Counted from the first letter of the stretch, positions 47,362-55,840 are shown. The stretch: DNA of 64,000 nucleotides from Halomonas icarae (GCF_009901955.1 NZ_WUTS01000001.1:1806817-1870816), one strand, 5' to 3'. The notes: generated by a model not told the origin, from the letters alone. Numbers and translations are program-made.

Positions 47362-47391
47362 GGAGCCAGTGGAGGTTCCTCCACCGGCTCC
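47362..47391 (-). promoter_or_regulatory. Strong hairpin between the first two operon genes
   Basis: Arms GGAGCCAGTGGAGG (47362-47375) and CCTCCACCGGCTCC (47378-47391) pair with one mismatch across a TT loop. No T-run follows on the minus strand. This suits an mRNA 3'-protecting or partial-termination element that would keep the first transcript abundant relative to the rest. Confidence 0.6.
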
Positions 47392-47429
47392 CGACTCTTG
47401 CGTCGTTGCAGCGCGTCACGCGCTCCGGA

Positions 47430-48629
47430 TCAGTTGCCGATGCTCACGTTGCTGTGAGCCGCCACGCTGGTACCGGACAGCTGCGAGTTATAGAGGCCGG
47501 TGGACACGTTCATGTTGTTGATGCCACCGAACACCCCGCCTCCCACGGCGACGTTGGCCGCGCCTGTGGTCAGGAATGCCGCACCGCCGTTACCGCCGTT
47601 GCCGCCGGCACCGCCACCACCTGCATAAGCGTAGGCGTCACCTGTGGCAGCACTGCCGCCACCGCCGCCGCCGCCGTAGCCGTCGCCGCCGGCGCCGGCC
47701 ACTGCGCTGGCCCAGCCGGTACCGGTGCCGTCGCCGCCAGCACCGGAACCAGTGCCGCTGCCGCTACCGCTACCGTTGCCGGTGCCGCTGCCTGCACCTC
47801 CAGTGCCGGCCGTCGCCCCGGAAGAGGCACCCGCCGAGGAGTTGGCATTCTGGGAACCACCCGCACCACCGGGAGCGAGGAAGCCGCCTGAGCCGCCATC
47901 ACCGTTCTGGTCGTTGTCGGCATTGGAGGCAGCGAGAGCGCCACTGCCAGCATCGGCACTACCGCCTACGCCGAAGCCAGTGCCGGTTCCTGTTCCGGTA
48001 CCTGTACCGGTACCGGTACCGGCACCACCGGTACCGCCGCCAAGACCTAGCGCACCGGCATTGCCACCGCTAGCGCCATTTCCATTACCGCCATTACCGC
48101 CGACACCCAGCCCGACGTTGAGGGAGAATGCCGCTCCGCCAGCGCCCCCGGCAGCACCGGCAGCACCGGCACCACCATTGATATTGATGCGAGCTCCGGT
48201 AACGGTTGACGTCATATCCTGGCGAGAGATCACACTGGTGGAGGTGTTGTAGGACTCGCTCATGGCCCAGGCGTCGCCGCCGCGGCCGGTAGAGCCGCCC
48301 ATGCCGCCCATGCCGGTACCACTACCATAGCCGCCTGAGCCTGCACCGCCGGTGCCACCGGCCCCACCGGACCCGCCACCGCCCAGCAGGCCGCTGTCGT
48401 TGTCGTCTCCGCCATCGGCACTACCGCCGGTACCAGCACCACCAGCACCAAAGCCGAGTCCTGATCCTCCTGTAGAACTACCGCTAGAGCCTCCCACGGC
48501 AGTGGCGGTAGAGTTCACGTCCTGATCAGCTCCATCAGAGAAGGTGGCGGTCGGGTTGGCATGTGCCGTTGAAATGGCCATTACCAGGGCCAGCAGAGGC
48601 GTACCCGCGAGTACAAGATGCTTTTTCAT
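47430..48629 (-). CDS. Glycine-rich exported protein, candidate major fibre subunit
   Basis: This protein of about 399 residues starts MKKHLVLAGTPLLALVMAISTAHA (signal peptide). The mature part is dominated by Gly with Ala, Ser, Thr and Asn, has no Cys, and contains Gly-Thr and Gly-Ser dipeptide runs. A less simple middle segment (AWAMSESYNTSTSVISRQDMTS region, about 125-150) and the C-terminus stand out. The C-terminal NMNVSTGLYNSQLSGTSVA shares the pattern N-V-x-x-G-x-[YF]-N-x-Q with the Fap amyloid repeat as I remember it. It is the first gene behind a sigma-54 promoter. ATG at 48629 is preferred over 48635 because GGAG is eight bases upstream. It looks like a structural secreted polymer rather than an enzyme. 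Confidence 0.75.
   Translation of the reverse strand: MKKHLVLAGTPLLALVMAISTAHANPTATFSDGADQDVNSTATAVGGSSGSSTGGSGLGFGAGGAGTGGSADGGDDNDSGLLGGGGSGGAGGTGGAGSGGYGSGTGMGGMGGSTGRGGDAWAMSESYNTSTSVISRQDMTSTVTGARININGGAGAAGAAGGAGGAAFSLNVGLGVGGNGGNGNGASGGNAGALGLGGGTGGAGTGTGTGTGTGTGTGFGVGGSADAGSGALAASNADNDQNGDGGSGGFLAPGGAGGSQNANSSAGASSGATAGTGGAGSGTGNGSGSGSGTGSGAGGDGTGTGWASAVAGAGGDGYGGGGGGGSAATGDAYAYAGGGGAGGNGGNGGAAFLTTGAANVAVGGGVFGGINNMNVSTGLYNSQLSGTSVAAHSNVSIGN
47981..48026. repeat. Hexanucleotide repeat (GGTACC/GGTACA type) coding for Gly-Thr
   Basis: A run of six-base units such as GGTACCGGTACCGGTACA (minus strand) encodes (Gly-Thr)n in the Gly-rich protein. Length change by whole units would keep the frame. 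Confidence 0.85.
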
Positions 48630-48743
48630 GATCATGTCTCCATTGGTTGTTGCTGCTGCAGCCTACGAACCCGCGCCACCGCTCTGACCCACATACATTC
48701 CGGTCCCCTGAATGACGCTCGCGTTCGCAGTCACCAATCATTA

Positions 48744-48759
48744 AGCAACCACCATGCCA
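48744..48759 (-). promoter_or_regulatory. Sigma-54 (-24/-12) promoter of the Gly-rich operon
   Basis: On the minus strand TGGCATGGTGGTTGCT matches the consensus TGGCAC-N5-TTGC[AT]. GG and GC are exactly ten bases apart, and the only mismatch is T for C at the sixth position. It lies about 115 bases upstream of the Gly-rich start, giving a leader of about 100 bases. The adjacent activator carries the GAFTGA sigma-54 loop. Confidence 0.8.
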
Positions 48760-48780
48760 TCTAATCGGCCATGACCTGTA

Positions 48781-49022
48781 ACACATGACAACACAAAGAA
48801 ACTTTTCTCTTTTCGTCCTGGCCAATAGCGGCATTGCTCCTGGCCAAGACGAACAGAAACTGTCCAACTGATGAGACAGTCGGAGGCTACATTGGCCTAT
48901 ATCTGGATACTTCCCGCACCACTTAGGGTTCAGGGAGACTCTGAAAAGTGCCGCATTTATAAGACAATTAGGCAGTATCACTAACTTTTCAGTCGATCTC
49001 ATTTACCACTACACATGACAAC
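48781..49022. promoter_or_regulatory. Repeated elements upstream of the sigma-54 promoter (candidate enhancers)
   Basis: Three kinds of repeat lie here. TCCTGGCCAA occurs at 48816-48825 and 48838-48847, 22 bases or two helical turns apart, with a related inverted TTGGCC near 48892. The inverted repeat ACTGTC (48859-48864) / GACAGT (48875-48880) has a ten-base centre. The direct repeat ACACATGACAAC occurs at 48781-48792 and 49011-49022. Sites 60-120 bases upstream are where enhancer-binding proteins usually bind. The rest of this 535-base gap holds no supported gene. Confidence 0.5.
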
Positions 49023-49164
49023 GTTCCGGCTTCCGAAGACTGGTCACCAGATCGGGATTCAACTTCGTACACAGACCATGTCGTAGCCGCCTGTTCCTCG
49101 CCGATCGCTACCGCTATGCTGCGGCGATACATCGCCGCATTATCGACACCCGACGAGGAGAAGC

Positions 49165-50193
49165 ATGAAAGAGACCAAACGCATCGATCTGGCACTACAG
49201 GGTGGCGGCGCCCATGGCGCCTTTACCTGGGGCGTCATGGACCGCCTGCTGGAGGATCCCCGCATCGAGATTGAGGGGATCAGTGGTACCAGCGCCGGTG
49301 CCATGAACGGTGTGGTCATGGCCGACGCCCTGACCCGCGGCGACCGTGACACCGCCCGCCAGGCACTGCATGACTTCTGGCAGGCGGTCAGCCGAGCCGG
49401 CATGGCCAGCCCTATCCGCCGCGGCCCACTGAACATATTGACCGACAACTGGAGCCTGGACCACTCGCCGGGCTATGTGGCCATGGATCTGATGAGCCGG
49501 CTGCTCTCGCCCTATCAGCTCAATCCCTTCGACCTCAACCCTCTGCGTGACATCGTCGCCGAGCGCGTCGACTTCGAGCGAGTACGCCGCTGCCAGGATC
49601 TCTATCTCTTCGTCACCGCCACCAATGTGCGTAGCGGCAAGCAGCGCATCTTCAAGCGCGAGGAGATGAGTCTCGATGCGGTGATGGCCTCGGCCTGCCT
49701 GCCCACGGTCTTCAAGGCCGTGGAGATCGACGGTGAGGCCTACTGGGATGGTGGCTACATGGGCAATCCCTCGCTGATGCCACTGATGGAGAACTGCAAA
49801 TCCCGGGATATCGTCATCGTGCAGATCAACCCGATCTATCGCGAGGCACTTCCCACCAGCGCCGCGGCAATAATGAACCGTCTCAACGAGATCACCTTCA
49901 ACGCCTCGCTGATCAAGGAGGTGCGAATGATCGCCATGCTCCAACGCCTGCTGGGCGACCAGGGGGTGGATATCGGCTGCTATGCCGGCACCCTCTTTCA
50001 CCGCATCATCGGCGATGAGGTGCTGGACGAGCTCTCCGTCTCGAGCAAGATGAATGCGGAGTGGCCCTTTCTCTGTCATCTGCGTGACGCGGGACGCAAG
50101 ACCGCCGAGGCGTGGCTTGCAGAGCACTTTTCAGCCCTCGGGCACCACTCCACCCTGGACGTGGAGCAGGTCTATCAGACTGAGGAGCCGTGA
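49165..50193 (+). CDS. Patatin-like phospholipase
   Basis: This 342-residue cytoplasmic-looking acyl hydrolase has the patatin oxyanion motif GGGAHG (near residue 14), nucleophile elbow GTSAG and catalytic Asp in DGGYMGNPS, so the Ser-Asp dyad is intact. No signal peptide is seen. The family deacylates phospholipids or neutral lipids. It is divergent from the Gly-rich operon across a 535-base gap. The start has GAGGAG upstream. Confidence 0.93.
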   Translation: MKETKRIDLALQGGGAHGAFTWGVMDRLLEDPRIEIEGISGTSAGAMNGVVMADALTRGDRDTARQALHDFWQAVSRAGMASPIRRGPLNILTDNWSLDHSPGYVAMDLMSRLLSPYQLNPFDLNPLRDIVAERVDFERVRRCQDLYLFVTATNVRSGKQRIFKREEMSLDAVMASACLPTVFKAVEIDGEAYWDGGYMGNPSLMPLMENCKSRDIVIVQINPIYREALPTSAAAIMNRLNEITFNASLIKEVRMIAMLQRLLGDQGVDIGCYAGTLFHRIIGDEVLDELSVSSKMNAEWPFLCHLRDAGRKTAEAWLAEHFSALGHHSTLDVEQVYQTEEP

Positions 50194-50316
50194 CCTGCGT
50201 TGACACTCCGCAAGCCCCCCACCTTGCCAGCACCGGAACGGCCCACCATGCTCAGCAATGCGGGGGCACCACTCGCCCCGCCACAGTCCAGGCCAGAGGA
50301 GGGGTATCTCAGCGCT

Positions 50317-50398
50317 ACTGACACCGTCAGTCCGCTGTCACCTTCCTGACATCGCGAGCTGACAGTGTCGACATCGGGGTGTCACATGACGCCCGTCT
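50317..50398 (+). promoter_or_regulatory. Cluster of TGACA/TGTCA half-sites upstream of phoH
   Basis: A perfect dyad ACTGACACCGTCAGT (50317-50331) is followed by five or more TGACA or TGTCA pentamers up to the region just before the start. The density suggests a regulator array. Pho boxes are built from CTGTCA-type repeats, but the 11-base direct spacing is not clearly met. Confidence 0.4.
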
Positions 50399-50423
50399 AG
50401 CGACATTCAGGAGAGCTGCGCCG

Positions 50424-51818
50424 ATGGTACGCATCGACAAGAAGGCCACCCGGCTGTACGTGCTGGACACCAACGTGCTGCTGCACGACCCCGCCTCCAT
50501 CTACCAATTCGATGAGCATGAAGTCGTCATCCCCATGACCGTGCTCGAAGAGCTCGACAAGCACAAGAACGGCATCCGCGAGATCGCCCGCTCGGCCCGT
50601 CAGGTCAGTCGCACCCTGTCAGAGCTCACCGCCAATGTCGGTCTCGACCAGATCCGCGATGGCATCCCCATACCGCGCCTCAATGGCCCCGAAGGCCGCC
50701 TGCGCCTGCTCTGCTATACCGACCTGACCACCCTCGAAACACTGGACGACAGCCCCGACAACCGCATCCTCGCCGAAACCTGCCGACTACATGGCGAACG
50801 CAGTGACGCCTCGGTGATCCTGATCACCAAGGACATCAACCTGCGGGTCAAGGCCGCTGCCCTCGGCGTACCAGTGGAGGATTACCTCACCGATCGCGTC
50901 TTCACCGATAGCGACGCTATGCTGGAAGGGGTCAAGATCTACTCCAATACCGGAAGTGAACTATGGAACGACCTCGCCCTTGATGTCACGGTGGAGCGCG
51001 ACCACCAACACCTCACCTACCACCTGAACGGCCAGATCCCCGTCGTCTGGCATCCGGGGATGCTGGTCGCCGACGACGAGGCCGGCTTCGAGGCCGTGGT
51101 GCGCGAGGTAGGCGACAAACACGCTCGCCTGGAGCTGTTGACCAACTATCGACACGGCGCCAGCGTCTGGGGAGTGCATGCCAGTGATTGCCGCCAGAAC
51201 TTCGCCTTCAACCTGCTGATGGACGATGACATCGACCTCGTCACCATCGCCGGAAGCGCCGGCACCGGCAAGACCTTCATGACCCTGGCCGCGGCCTTTC
51301 AACAGACCCTGGACAGCAAGCGGTTCGAGCGCATGGTCTTTACCCGCGCCCCCATCTCGATGAGCGAAGATATCGGTTTCCTGCCGGGCACAGAGGAGGA
51401 GAAGATGTCGCCCTGGATGGGGGCCTTCCATGACAACATGGATAACCTGCTGCGCAATGAAGACGGCGAGTCCAGCTGGGACAACGGCGCCACTCGCCAG
51501 CTGCTTGGCGCCCGTGTCCAGATACGGGCTCCCGGCTTCATGCGCGGTCGCACCCTCAACGACACCTTCCTGATCATCGACGAGGCACAGAACTTTACGC
51601 CCAAGCAGCTCAAGTCACTGGTTACTCGAGCCGGGCGCAACACCAAGATTGTCTGCCTGGGCAACGTGGGACAGATCGATACGCCTTATCTCACCGCCAA
51701 TACCTGTGGCATGGCGGCGCTGGTGCAGCGCTTCCGCGACTGGCCCCATGCGGGCCACGTAACCCTCAAGAGCGTGGAGCGCTCTCGCCTGGCACTGGCC
51801 GGGGAGGAGCTGCTTTAA
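50424..51818 (+). CDS. PIN domain-PhoH ATPase fusion protein
   Basis: This protein of about 464 residues has an N-terminal PIN nuclease-like domain (YVLDTNVLLHDP; ELDKHK; ASVILITKDINLRVKAAALG) and a C-terminal PhoH helicase-like ATPase. The ATPase has Walker A AGSAGTGKT, Walker B TFLIIDEAQNFTP and a sensor region GNVGQID. PIN-PhoH proteins are linked to RNA unwinding and cleavage. The ATG at 50424 has AGGAGAG upstream; the open frame from 50379 is not used. A short inverted-repeat-rich leader precedes it. Confidence 0.93.
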   Translation: MVRIDKKATRLYVLDTNVLLHDPASIYQFDEHEVVIPMTVLEELDKHKNGIREIARSARQVSRTLSELTANVGLDQIRDGIPIPRLNGPEGRLRLLCYTDLTTLETLDDSPDNRILAETCRLHGERSDASVILITKDINLRVKAAALGVPVEDYLTDRVFTDSDAMLEGVKIYSNTGSELWNDLALDVTVERDHQHLTYHLNGQIPVVWHPGMLVADDEAGFEAVVREVGDKHARLELLTNYRHGASVWGVHASDCRQNFAFNLLMDDDIDLVTIAGSAGTGKTFMTLAAAFQQTLDSKRFERMVFTRAPISMSEDIGFLPGTEEEKMSPWMGAFHDNMDNLLRNEDGESSWDNGATRQLLGARVQIRAPGFMRGRTLNDTFLIIDEAQNFTPKQLKSLVTRAGRNTKIVCLGNVGQIDTPYLTANTCGMAALVQRFRDWPHAGHVTLKSVERSRLALAGEELL

Positions 51819-51866
51819 CCCGGCTATGCCGGAAACTGTAAGCCGTGATCTGTAAATAAGTGCCTG

Positions 51867-51898
51867 CTCTCTCCGCGAATTCAAGTTCGCGGAGGGAG
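51867..51898 (+). terminator. Hairpin downstream of phoH
   Basis: A 13-bp stem with one G-U pair (51867-51879 with 51886-51898) and loop TTCAAG. No T-run follows, so it may act with Rho or protect the 3' end. Confidence 0.5.
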
Positions 51899-51997
51899 GG
51901 GCAATAAGGGCGGGAGATCTAACCTTCGTGCAGCAAGCCACGCTTCCACTTCATAGTGGAGTGACCATGGAAGCTGTGCTTTTATCAAGAGCAGTGT

Positions 51998-52219
51998 TCA
52001 GCGGTTGCGATTGACGGCTGATTCGATCAGCGCCTCGCTCTGGCTGCCGGGTCCTTGCCGGAGTACCGTCTGGGCCTCATGCCATAGACAGATCATCTTG
52101 CCGCAGGAAGCACAATGCACCTTGTCATCGGGATTCTTTACCCGAGAGACACGCATCAGATGGCTGCCGCAGCTCGGACAGGGCACCGGCAGGCGCAGAT
52201 CTTCGGATAGTCCGGTCAT
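51998..52219 (-). CDS. Small zinc-ribbon protein
   Basis: This 73-residue protein of unknown function has two Cys pairs, CPSCG (near 14) and CASCG (near 36), that should hold one zinc. KMICLWHE follows. GGGAGAG precedes the ATG at good spacing, which supports a real gene despite its size. It lies downstream of the diguanylate cyclase on the same strand, 83 bases from it. Proteins like this often bind nucleic acid or act as small adaptors, but no role is claimed. Confidence 0.72.
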   Translation of the reverse strand: MTGLSEDLRLPVPCPSCGSHLMRVSRVKNPDDKVHCASCGKMICLWHEAQTVLRQGPGSQSEALIESAVNRNR

Positions 52220-52302
52220 GCTAATGCTCTCCCTCTATCTGGGACTGGTGTAATGCCACCGTGTCCAGGTGGCATTCGCATTGCCAACTCTCCTTCGTTT
52301 TC

Positions 52303-53640
52303 TTACTGAGCTTCGGGAGCCTGTACGAGCGTCTCTGGTCCGCAGATTCGATTTCGACCGGCACGCTTGGCGCGGTAAAGCGCGCGATCCGCCTGGGCGA
52401 GTCCCGACTCCAGCGAGGTATCGCCACCGAACACCGCAAGCCCCACGCTGACGGTAAAGCGTACCGTCTCGCTCTCCGTCTCCAGCGCAATGGCGGCCAC
52501 CGCTTGCCGCACGCGCTCCAGCATGTTCCAGGCCTCTTTCGGCTGACTATCCACCAGAACCACGGCAAACTCCTCTCCACCGATACGGGCAAAAAGGTCA
52601 TAGGGGCGCAGCGATTCACGACAGGTCGTGGCGAAGGCCTGCAGCGCCAGGTCCCCCAGACCATGACCGTAGGTGTCGTTCAGGTTCTTGAAATGATCGA
52701 TATCAAGCATGGCCAGCGAGAGCGTCTCACCGTGGCGGGCGACACGGGCCAGCGCCGCCTCGCCCTGCTCGAAAAAGGCACGCCGGTTGAGGGCTCCGGT
52801 CAACATATCGGTAGCCACCAGCCGCTGCACACGATGCTCGACCTGCTTGCGCTCATCGATATCGATCAGCAGACCATCCCACATCACGTCGCCATCGCCA
52901 CGTACCTGGGGCGTAGCACGAGCCTCAACCCAACGCTCCCCATGGGGTAACGTAATGCGAAATTCAAGTTGCCAGGGCTTAAGTGATACCGTGGACTGGG
53001 CCAGACTGGTCTCCAGGCGCTGTCGATCATCCACAGGCAAACGGCCGAGCAGGGATTCGGGGTCGTCCAGGCACTGTTCCGGTATCAAGCCGAACTGTAC
53101 ACGAAGTGCCGCACTGAAGTAGAGGAACTCGAGCCGACCATCGCTATCCTGTCGAAGACGAAACAGCACGCCCGGCACCCTGGAGGCAGTACCTTCAAGG
53201 CGCTCCAGCAGCTGACGATCATAAAAAGCCCGCTGGCGCATGCCGGTGACATCATACTGAATGACCAGCAGACGCAGGGGGGCATGATCGCGCACCAGTG
53301 GTTGGATCAGCGTAGTCTGATGACGCAGTGAACCATCGGCACGCCGACACAGCAGCAGGCCTCGCCAAGGCTTCAGAGTCGTCATGCTCTGCTCGATGGC
53401 CTGTGCAAAATCACCATGCAATGGATCGAGGTCGAGCGTCACGGCGCGCCTGCCGAGAAGCTGCCTGGGAGGGAAGCCGGCATGGCGCTCGAAGTCAGGG
53501 TTGACCTGGCGCACCACTCCCTGCTCGTCGAGTAGCATGACGCTTCCCGGATAGTACTCCAGTAGTAGAGCATCAATCGCAGGCTCCCTGCCGCGTCTGT
53601 CACGCCACCACTTCCGCCATCTCGACCCAGTTGCTGCCAT
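52303..53640 (-). CDS. PAS-PAS-GGDEF diguanylate cyclase
   Basis: This soluble enzyme of about 445 residues is predicted to make c-di-GMP. PAS domain 1 is about 25-135 and PAS domain 2 about 150-268. The GGDEF domain is 275-435, with an active site Gly-Gly-Glu-Glu-Phe at 354-358 and a product-inhibition site RPYD at 345-348 placed exactly five residues before it. It should be active and feedback-inhibited. It lies about 4 kb from the sigma-54/Gly-rich cluster, whose activator resembles a c-di-GMP receptor, so a functional link is possible. Confidence 0.93.
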   Translation of the reverse strand: MAATGSRWRKWWRDRRGREPAIDALLLEYYPGSVMLLDEQGVVRQVNPDFERHAGFPPRQLLGRRAVTLDLDPLHGDFAQAIEQSMTTLKPWRGLLLCRRADGSLRHQTTLIQPLVRDHAPLRLLVIQYDVTGMRQRAFYDRQLLERLEGTASRVPGVLFRLRQDSDGRLEFLYFSAALRVQFGLIPEQCLDDPESLLGRLPVDDRQRLETSLAQSTVSLKPWQLEFRITLPHGERWVEARATPQVRGDGDVMWDGLLIDIDERKQVEHRVQRLVATDMLTGALNRRAFFEQGEAALARVARHGETLSLAMLDIDHFKNLNDTYGHGLGDLALQAFATTCRESLRPYDLFARIGGEEFAVVLVDSQPKEAWNMLERVRQAVAAIALETESETVRFTVSVGLAVFGGDTSLESGLAQADRALYRAKRAGRNRICGPETLVQAPEAQ

Positions 53641-53780
53641 CTCATCACCCCACGATGTTCCTTGTACGCTAAACGGGCTTTTCCATGCCCTTTACCAGCC
53701 TAGCCCAGTTTCCCCTGGGCAGGCACGCCCCTTGCCATATCGGCAAGCATGGCGCCCCCTCTCGGCGATGCTTAATGTGG

Positions 53781-54983
53781 CTAGAGCCCTAGCCGCCCGG
53801 CCACATAGTCGGCATCCTTGTCTCCCCGACCGGAGAGATTCACCAGGATATGTTGATCGGCCGGCAGGCTCGGTGCCACACGCATGGCCCAGGCTACCGC
53901 ATGAGCACTCTCCAGTGCGGGAATGATGCCCTCCACTCGAGAAAGCGTCAGGAAGGCCTCCAGGCACTCGTCGTCGCTGACGCTCTGGTAGTCGACGCGC
54001 CCCAGCTCCTTGAGGTAGCTGTGCTGGGGCCCTACCCCGGGGTAGTCGAGGCCCGAGGCGATGGAGTGGACCGGCATCGGGTTGCCCGTCTCGTCCTCCA
54101 GCACATAGCAGGCCATGCCATGCAGCTCACCCGGCTTGCCCAGGGTCAGGGTGGCCGAGTGGCGCTGGGTGTCGAGTCCTTCACCGGCGGGCTCCACGCC
54201 TACCAGATGCACCCCTTCATCCTCGAGAAAGGCGGTGAACATGCCGATGGCATTGGAGCCACCGCCCACGCAGGCCACTACATGCTCGGGCAGGTGACCA
54301 TGCCGCTGGAGGAACTGGTCACGCGCCTCGCGGCCGATGATCGACTGGAAATCACGTACCATCTTCGGGAAGGGGTGCGGCCCCACCACCGAACCGATGG
54401 CGTAGATGAAATTCTGAGGATCCTTGAGGTACTCCTCGAAGGCGCTGTCCACGGCATCCTTGAGAGTCGCCGTACCGCGCGTCACCGGAACCAGGGTGGC
54501 CCCAAGAATCTTCATCTTGGTGACGTTGGGGTGCTCCTTCTCGATATCCACCTGTCCCATGTGGATCTCGCAGGGAATCCCCACCAGGGCACAGGCGGTG
54601 GCCAGGGCCACGCCATGCTGACCGGCACCGGTCTCGGCAATCACCTTGGTCTTGCCCATGAACCTGGCAAGCAGCGCCTCACCCAGGCAGTGATTGATCT
54701 TGTGGGCGCCGGTGTGATTTAGATCCTCACGCTTGAGGTGTACCTGGGCACCGCCCAGCGTGGCGGAGAGTCGTCGGGCATGGAAGATCGGGCTAGGTCG
54801 CCCCACATAATCGGCGAAGAGCTCGGCCAGCTCCTGGCGAAAATCATCGCGCAGGCGGATCTCCTCGTAGGCCGCATCGATCTCGTCCATCACGACCTTG
54901 AGATCCGGCGGAATCAGCTGACCGCCGAAGCGACCGAAATAACCCTGTGCATCGGGAAGGTTGGCATAGGGGGAAGCATTCAT
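53781..54983 (-). CDS. trpB: Tryptophan synthase beta chain, not next to trpA
   Basis: This 400-residue PLP enzyme condenses indole and serine to tryptophan. The PLP Lys95 lies in [18 protein letters not shown], and [31 protein letters not shown] and [10 protein letters not shown] are all present. The sequence differs from the usual partner-bound enzyme (for example [15 protein letters not shown] in place of the E. coli IYMGAKDVERQSPNV). trpA is not adjacent. It may be a stand-alone TrpB working on free indole, or trpA may lie elsewhere. AGGACC precedes the ATG. Confidence 0.93.
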   Translation of the reverse strand: MNASPYANLPDAQGYFGRFGGQLIPPDLKVVMDEIDAAYEEIRLRDDFRQELAELFADYVGRPSPIFHARRLSATLGGAQVHLKREDLNHTGAHKINHCLGEALLARFMGKTKVIAETGAGQHGVALATACALVGIPCEIHMGQVDIEKEHPNVTKMKILGATLVPVTRGTATLKDAVDSAFEEYLKDPQNFIYAIGSVVGPHPFPKMVRDFQSIIGREARDQFLQRHGHLPEHVVACVGGGSNAIGMFTAFLEDEGVHLVGVEPAGEGLDTQRHSATLTLGKPGELHGMACYVLEDETGNPMPVHSIASGLDYPGVGPQHSYLKELGRVDYQSVSDDECLEAFLTLSRVEGIIPALESAHAVAWAMRVAPSLPADQHILVNLSGRGDKDADYVAGRLGL

Positions 54984-55086
54984 GGTGTGGGTCCTGCGGG
55001 CATGGGAATCGTTACCGATATCCTGCCCGCAGGGGATCAGGCTGTCGAGGCGACCTTTGGCGACGCCCGATGTGAGAGAGTGGCTC

Positions 55087-55755
55087 TCAGTTCACCAGCC
55101 GCTTGCTTAGCCAGTGGCCAATATCCGTCACCTGCTGAGGGCAGACGGCATGCGCCATGGGGTACTGACGGTAATGGGCGGGATAGCCCAGTGACTTGAC
55201 CTTCTCGAAGCCTGCGCGCCCCAGCGCCTCGGGCACCACCGGGTCGAAACTGCCGTGATGCACCTCAATGGCCAGCTCGCGGTTGGCCTCGGCCAGGGAG
55301 ATGCTCTCGGCGGTCGCGAAGTAGGTGGAGAGCGCCAGTAGCCCCCCTAGAGGCCGCTCGAAGGAGAGCGCCGCCTGATAGGCGACCGCGCCCCCCTGGG
55401 AGAAGCCGGCCAGGATGATGCGCCGACTCTCGATACCGAGATCGATCTGCTCACGCACCAGCCCCTGAATGCGCTCGGCCGAATGTATCAACTGCGCCTC
55501 GTCGACACGACGGTCGAGGCTCATCTCCTTGATGTCATACCAGGCCGGCATCACCATGCCACCATTGATGGTCACCGGGAGGCGTGGTGCGTGGGGCAGA
55601 ATAAAACGCACACTGGCATCGGCCGGCAACGACAGCGCCGGCACCAGCGGCTCGAAGTCGCGCCCATCGGCGCCCAGGCCGTGCAGGATAAAGACGCAGG
55701 CGTCGGCGGGCTTGCCGCCCTTGGGGTCGATGATCAGCTCACCGGGCTCGCTCAT
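55087..55755 (-). CDS. Carboxylesterase/phospholipase family hydrolase
   Basis: This alpha/beta hydrolase of 222 residues is of the carboxylesterase 2 / acyl-protein thioesterase type. It has the oxyanion segment [17 protein letters not shown], nucleophile [10 protein letters not shown] near residue 118, acid in GSFDPVVP and His in [11 protein letters not shown]. It is cytoplasmic, with no signal. It hydrolyses short-chain esters. The natural substrate is unknown. Confidence 0.9.
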   Translation of the reverse strand: MSEPGELIIDPKGGKPADACVFILHGLGADGRDFEPLVPALSLPADASVRFILPHAPRLPVTINGGMVMPAWYDIKEMSLDRRVDEAQLIHSAERIQGLVREQIDLGIESRRIILAGFSQGGAVAYQAALSFERPLGGLLALSTYFATAESISLAEANRELAIEVHHGSFDPVVPEALGRAGFEKVKSLGYPAHYRQYPMAHAVCPQQVTDIGHWLSKRLVN

Positions 55756-55840
55756 GGTCAGGGGTCTCCAGCGGAAAAAGGCTCACCCTAGCGCAATGTG
55801 CACGGGCTGGCCATGGTGGGGCCGGTGCCCCAGACAGCAG

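Noticed and set aside
47576-48252. Proline- or arginine-rich open frames on the plus strand opposite the Gly-rich gene
   Set aside because: They are complements of Gly codons with no signal peptide or ribosome site.
47430-48629. PE_PGRS-type or curli system
   Set aside because: A gram-negative signal peptide and no PE domain rule out the first. No CsgG/CsgE/CsgF-like gene is present and the curlin repeat pattern is absent, which argues against the second.
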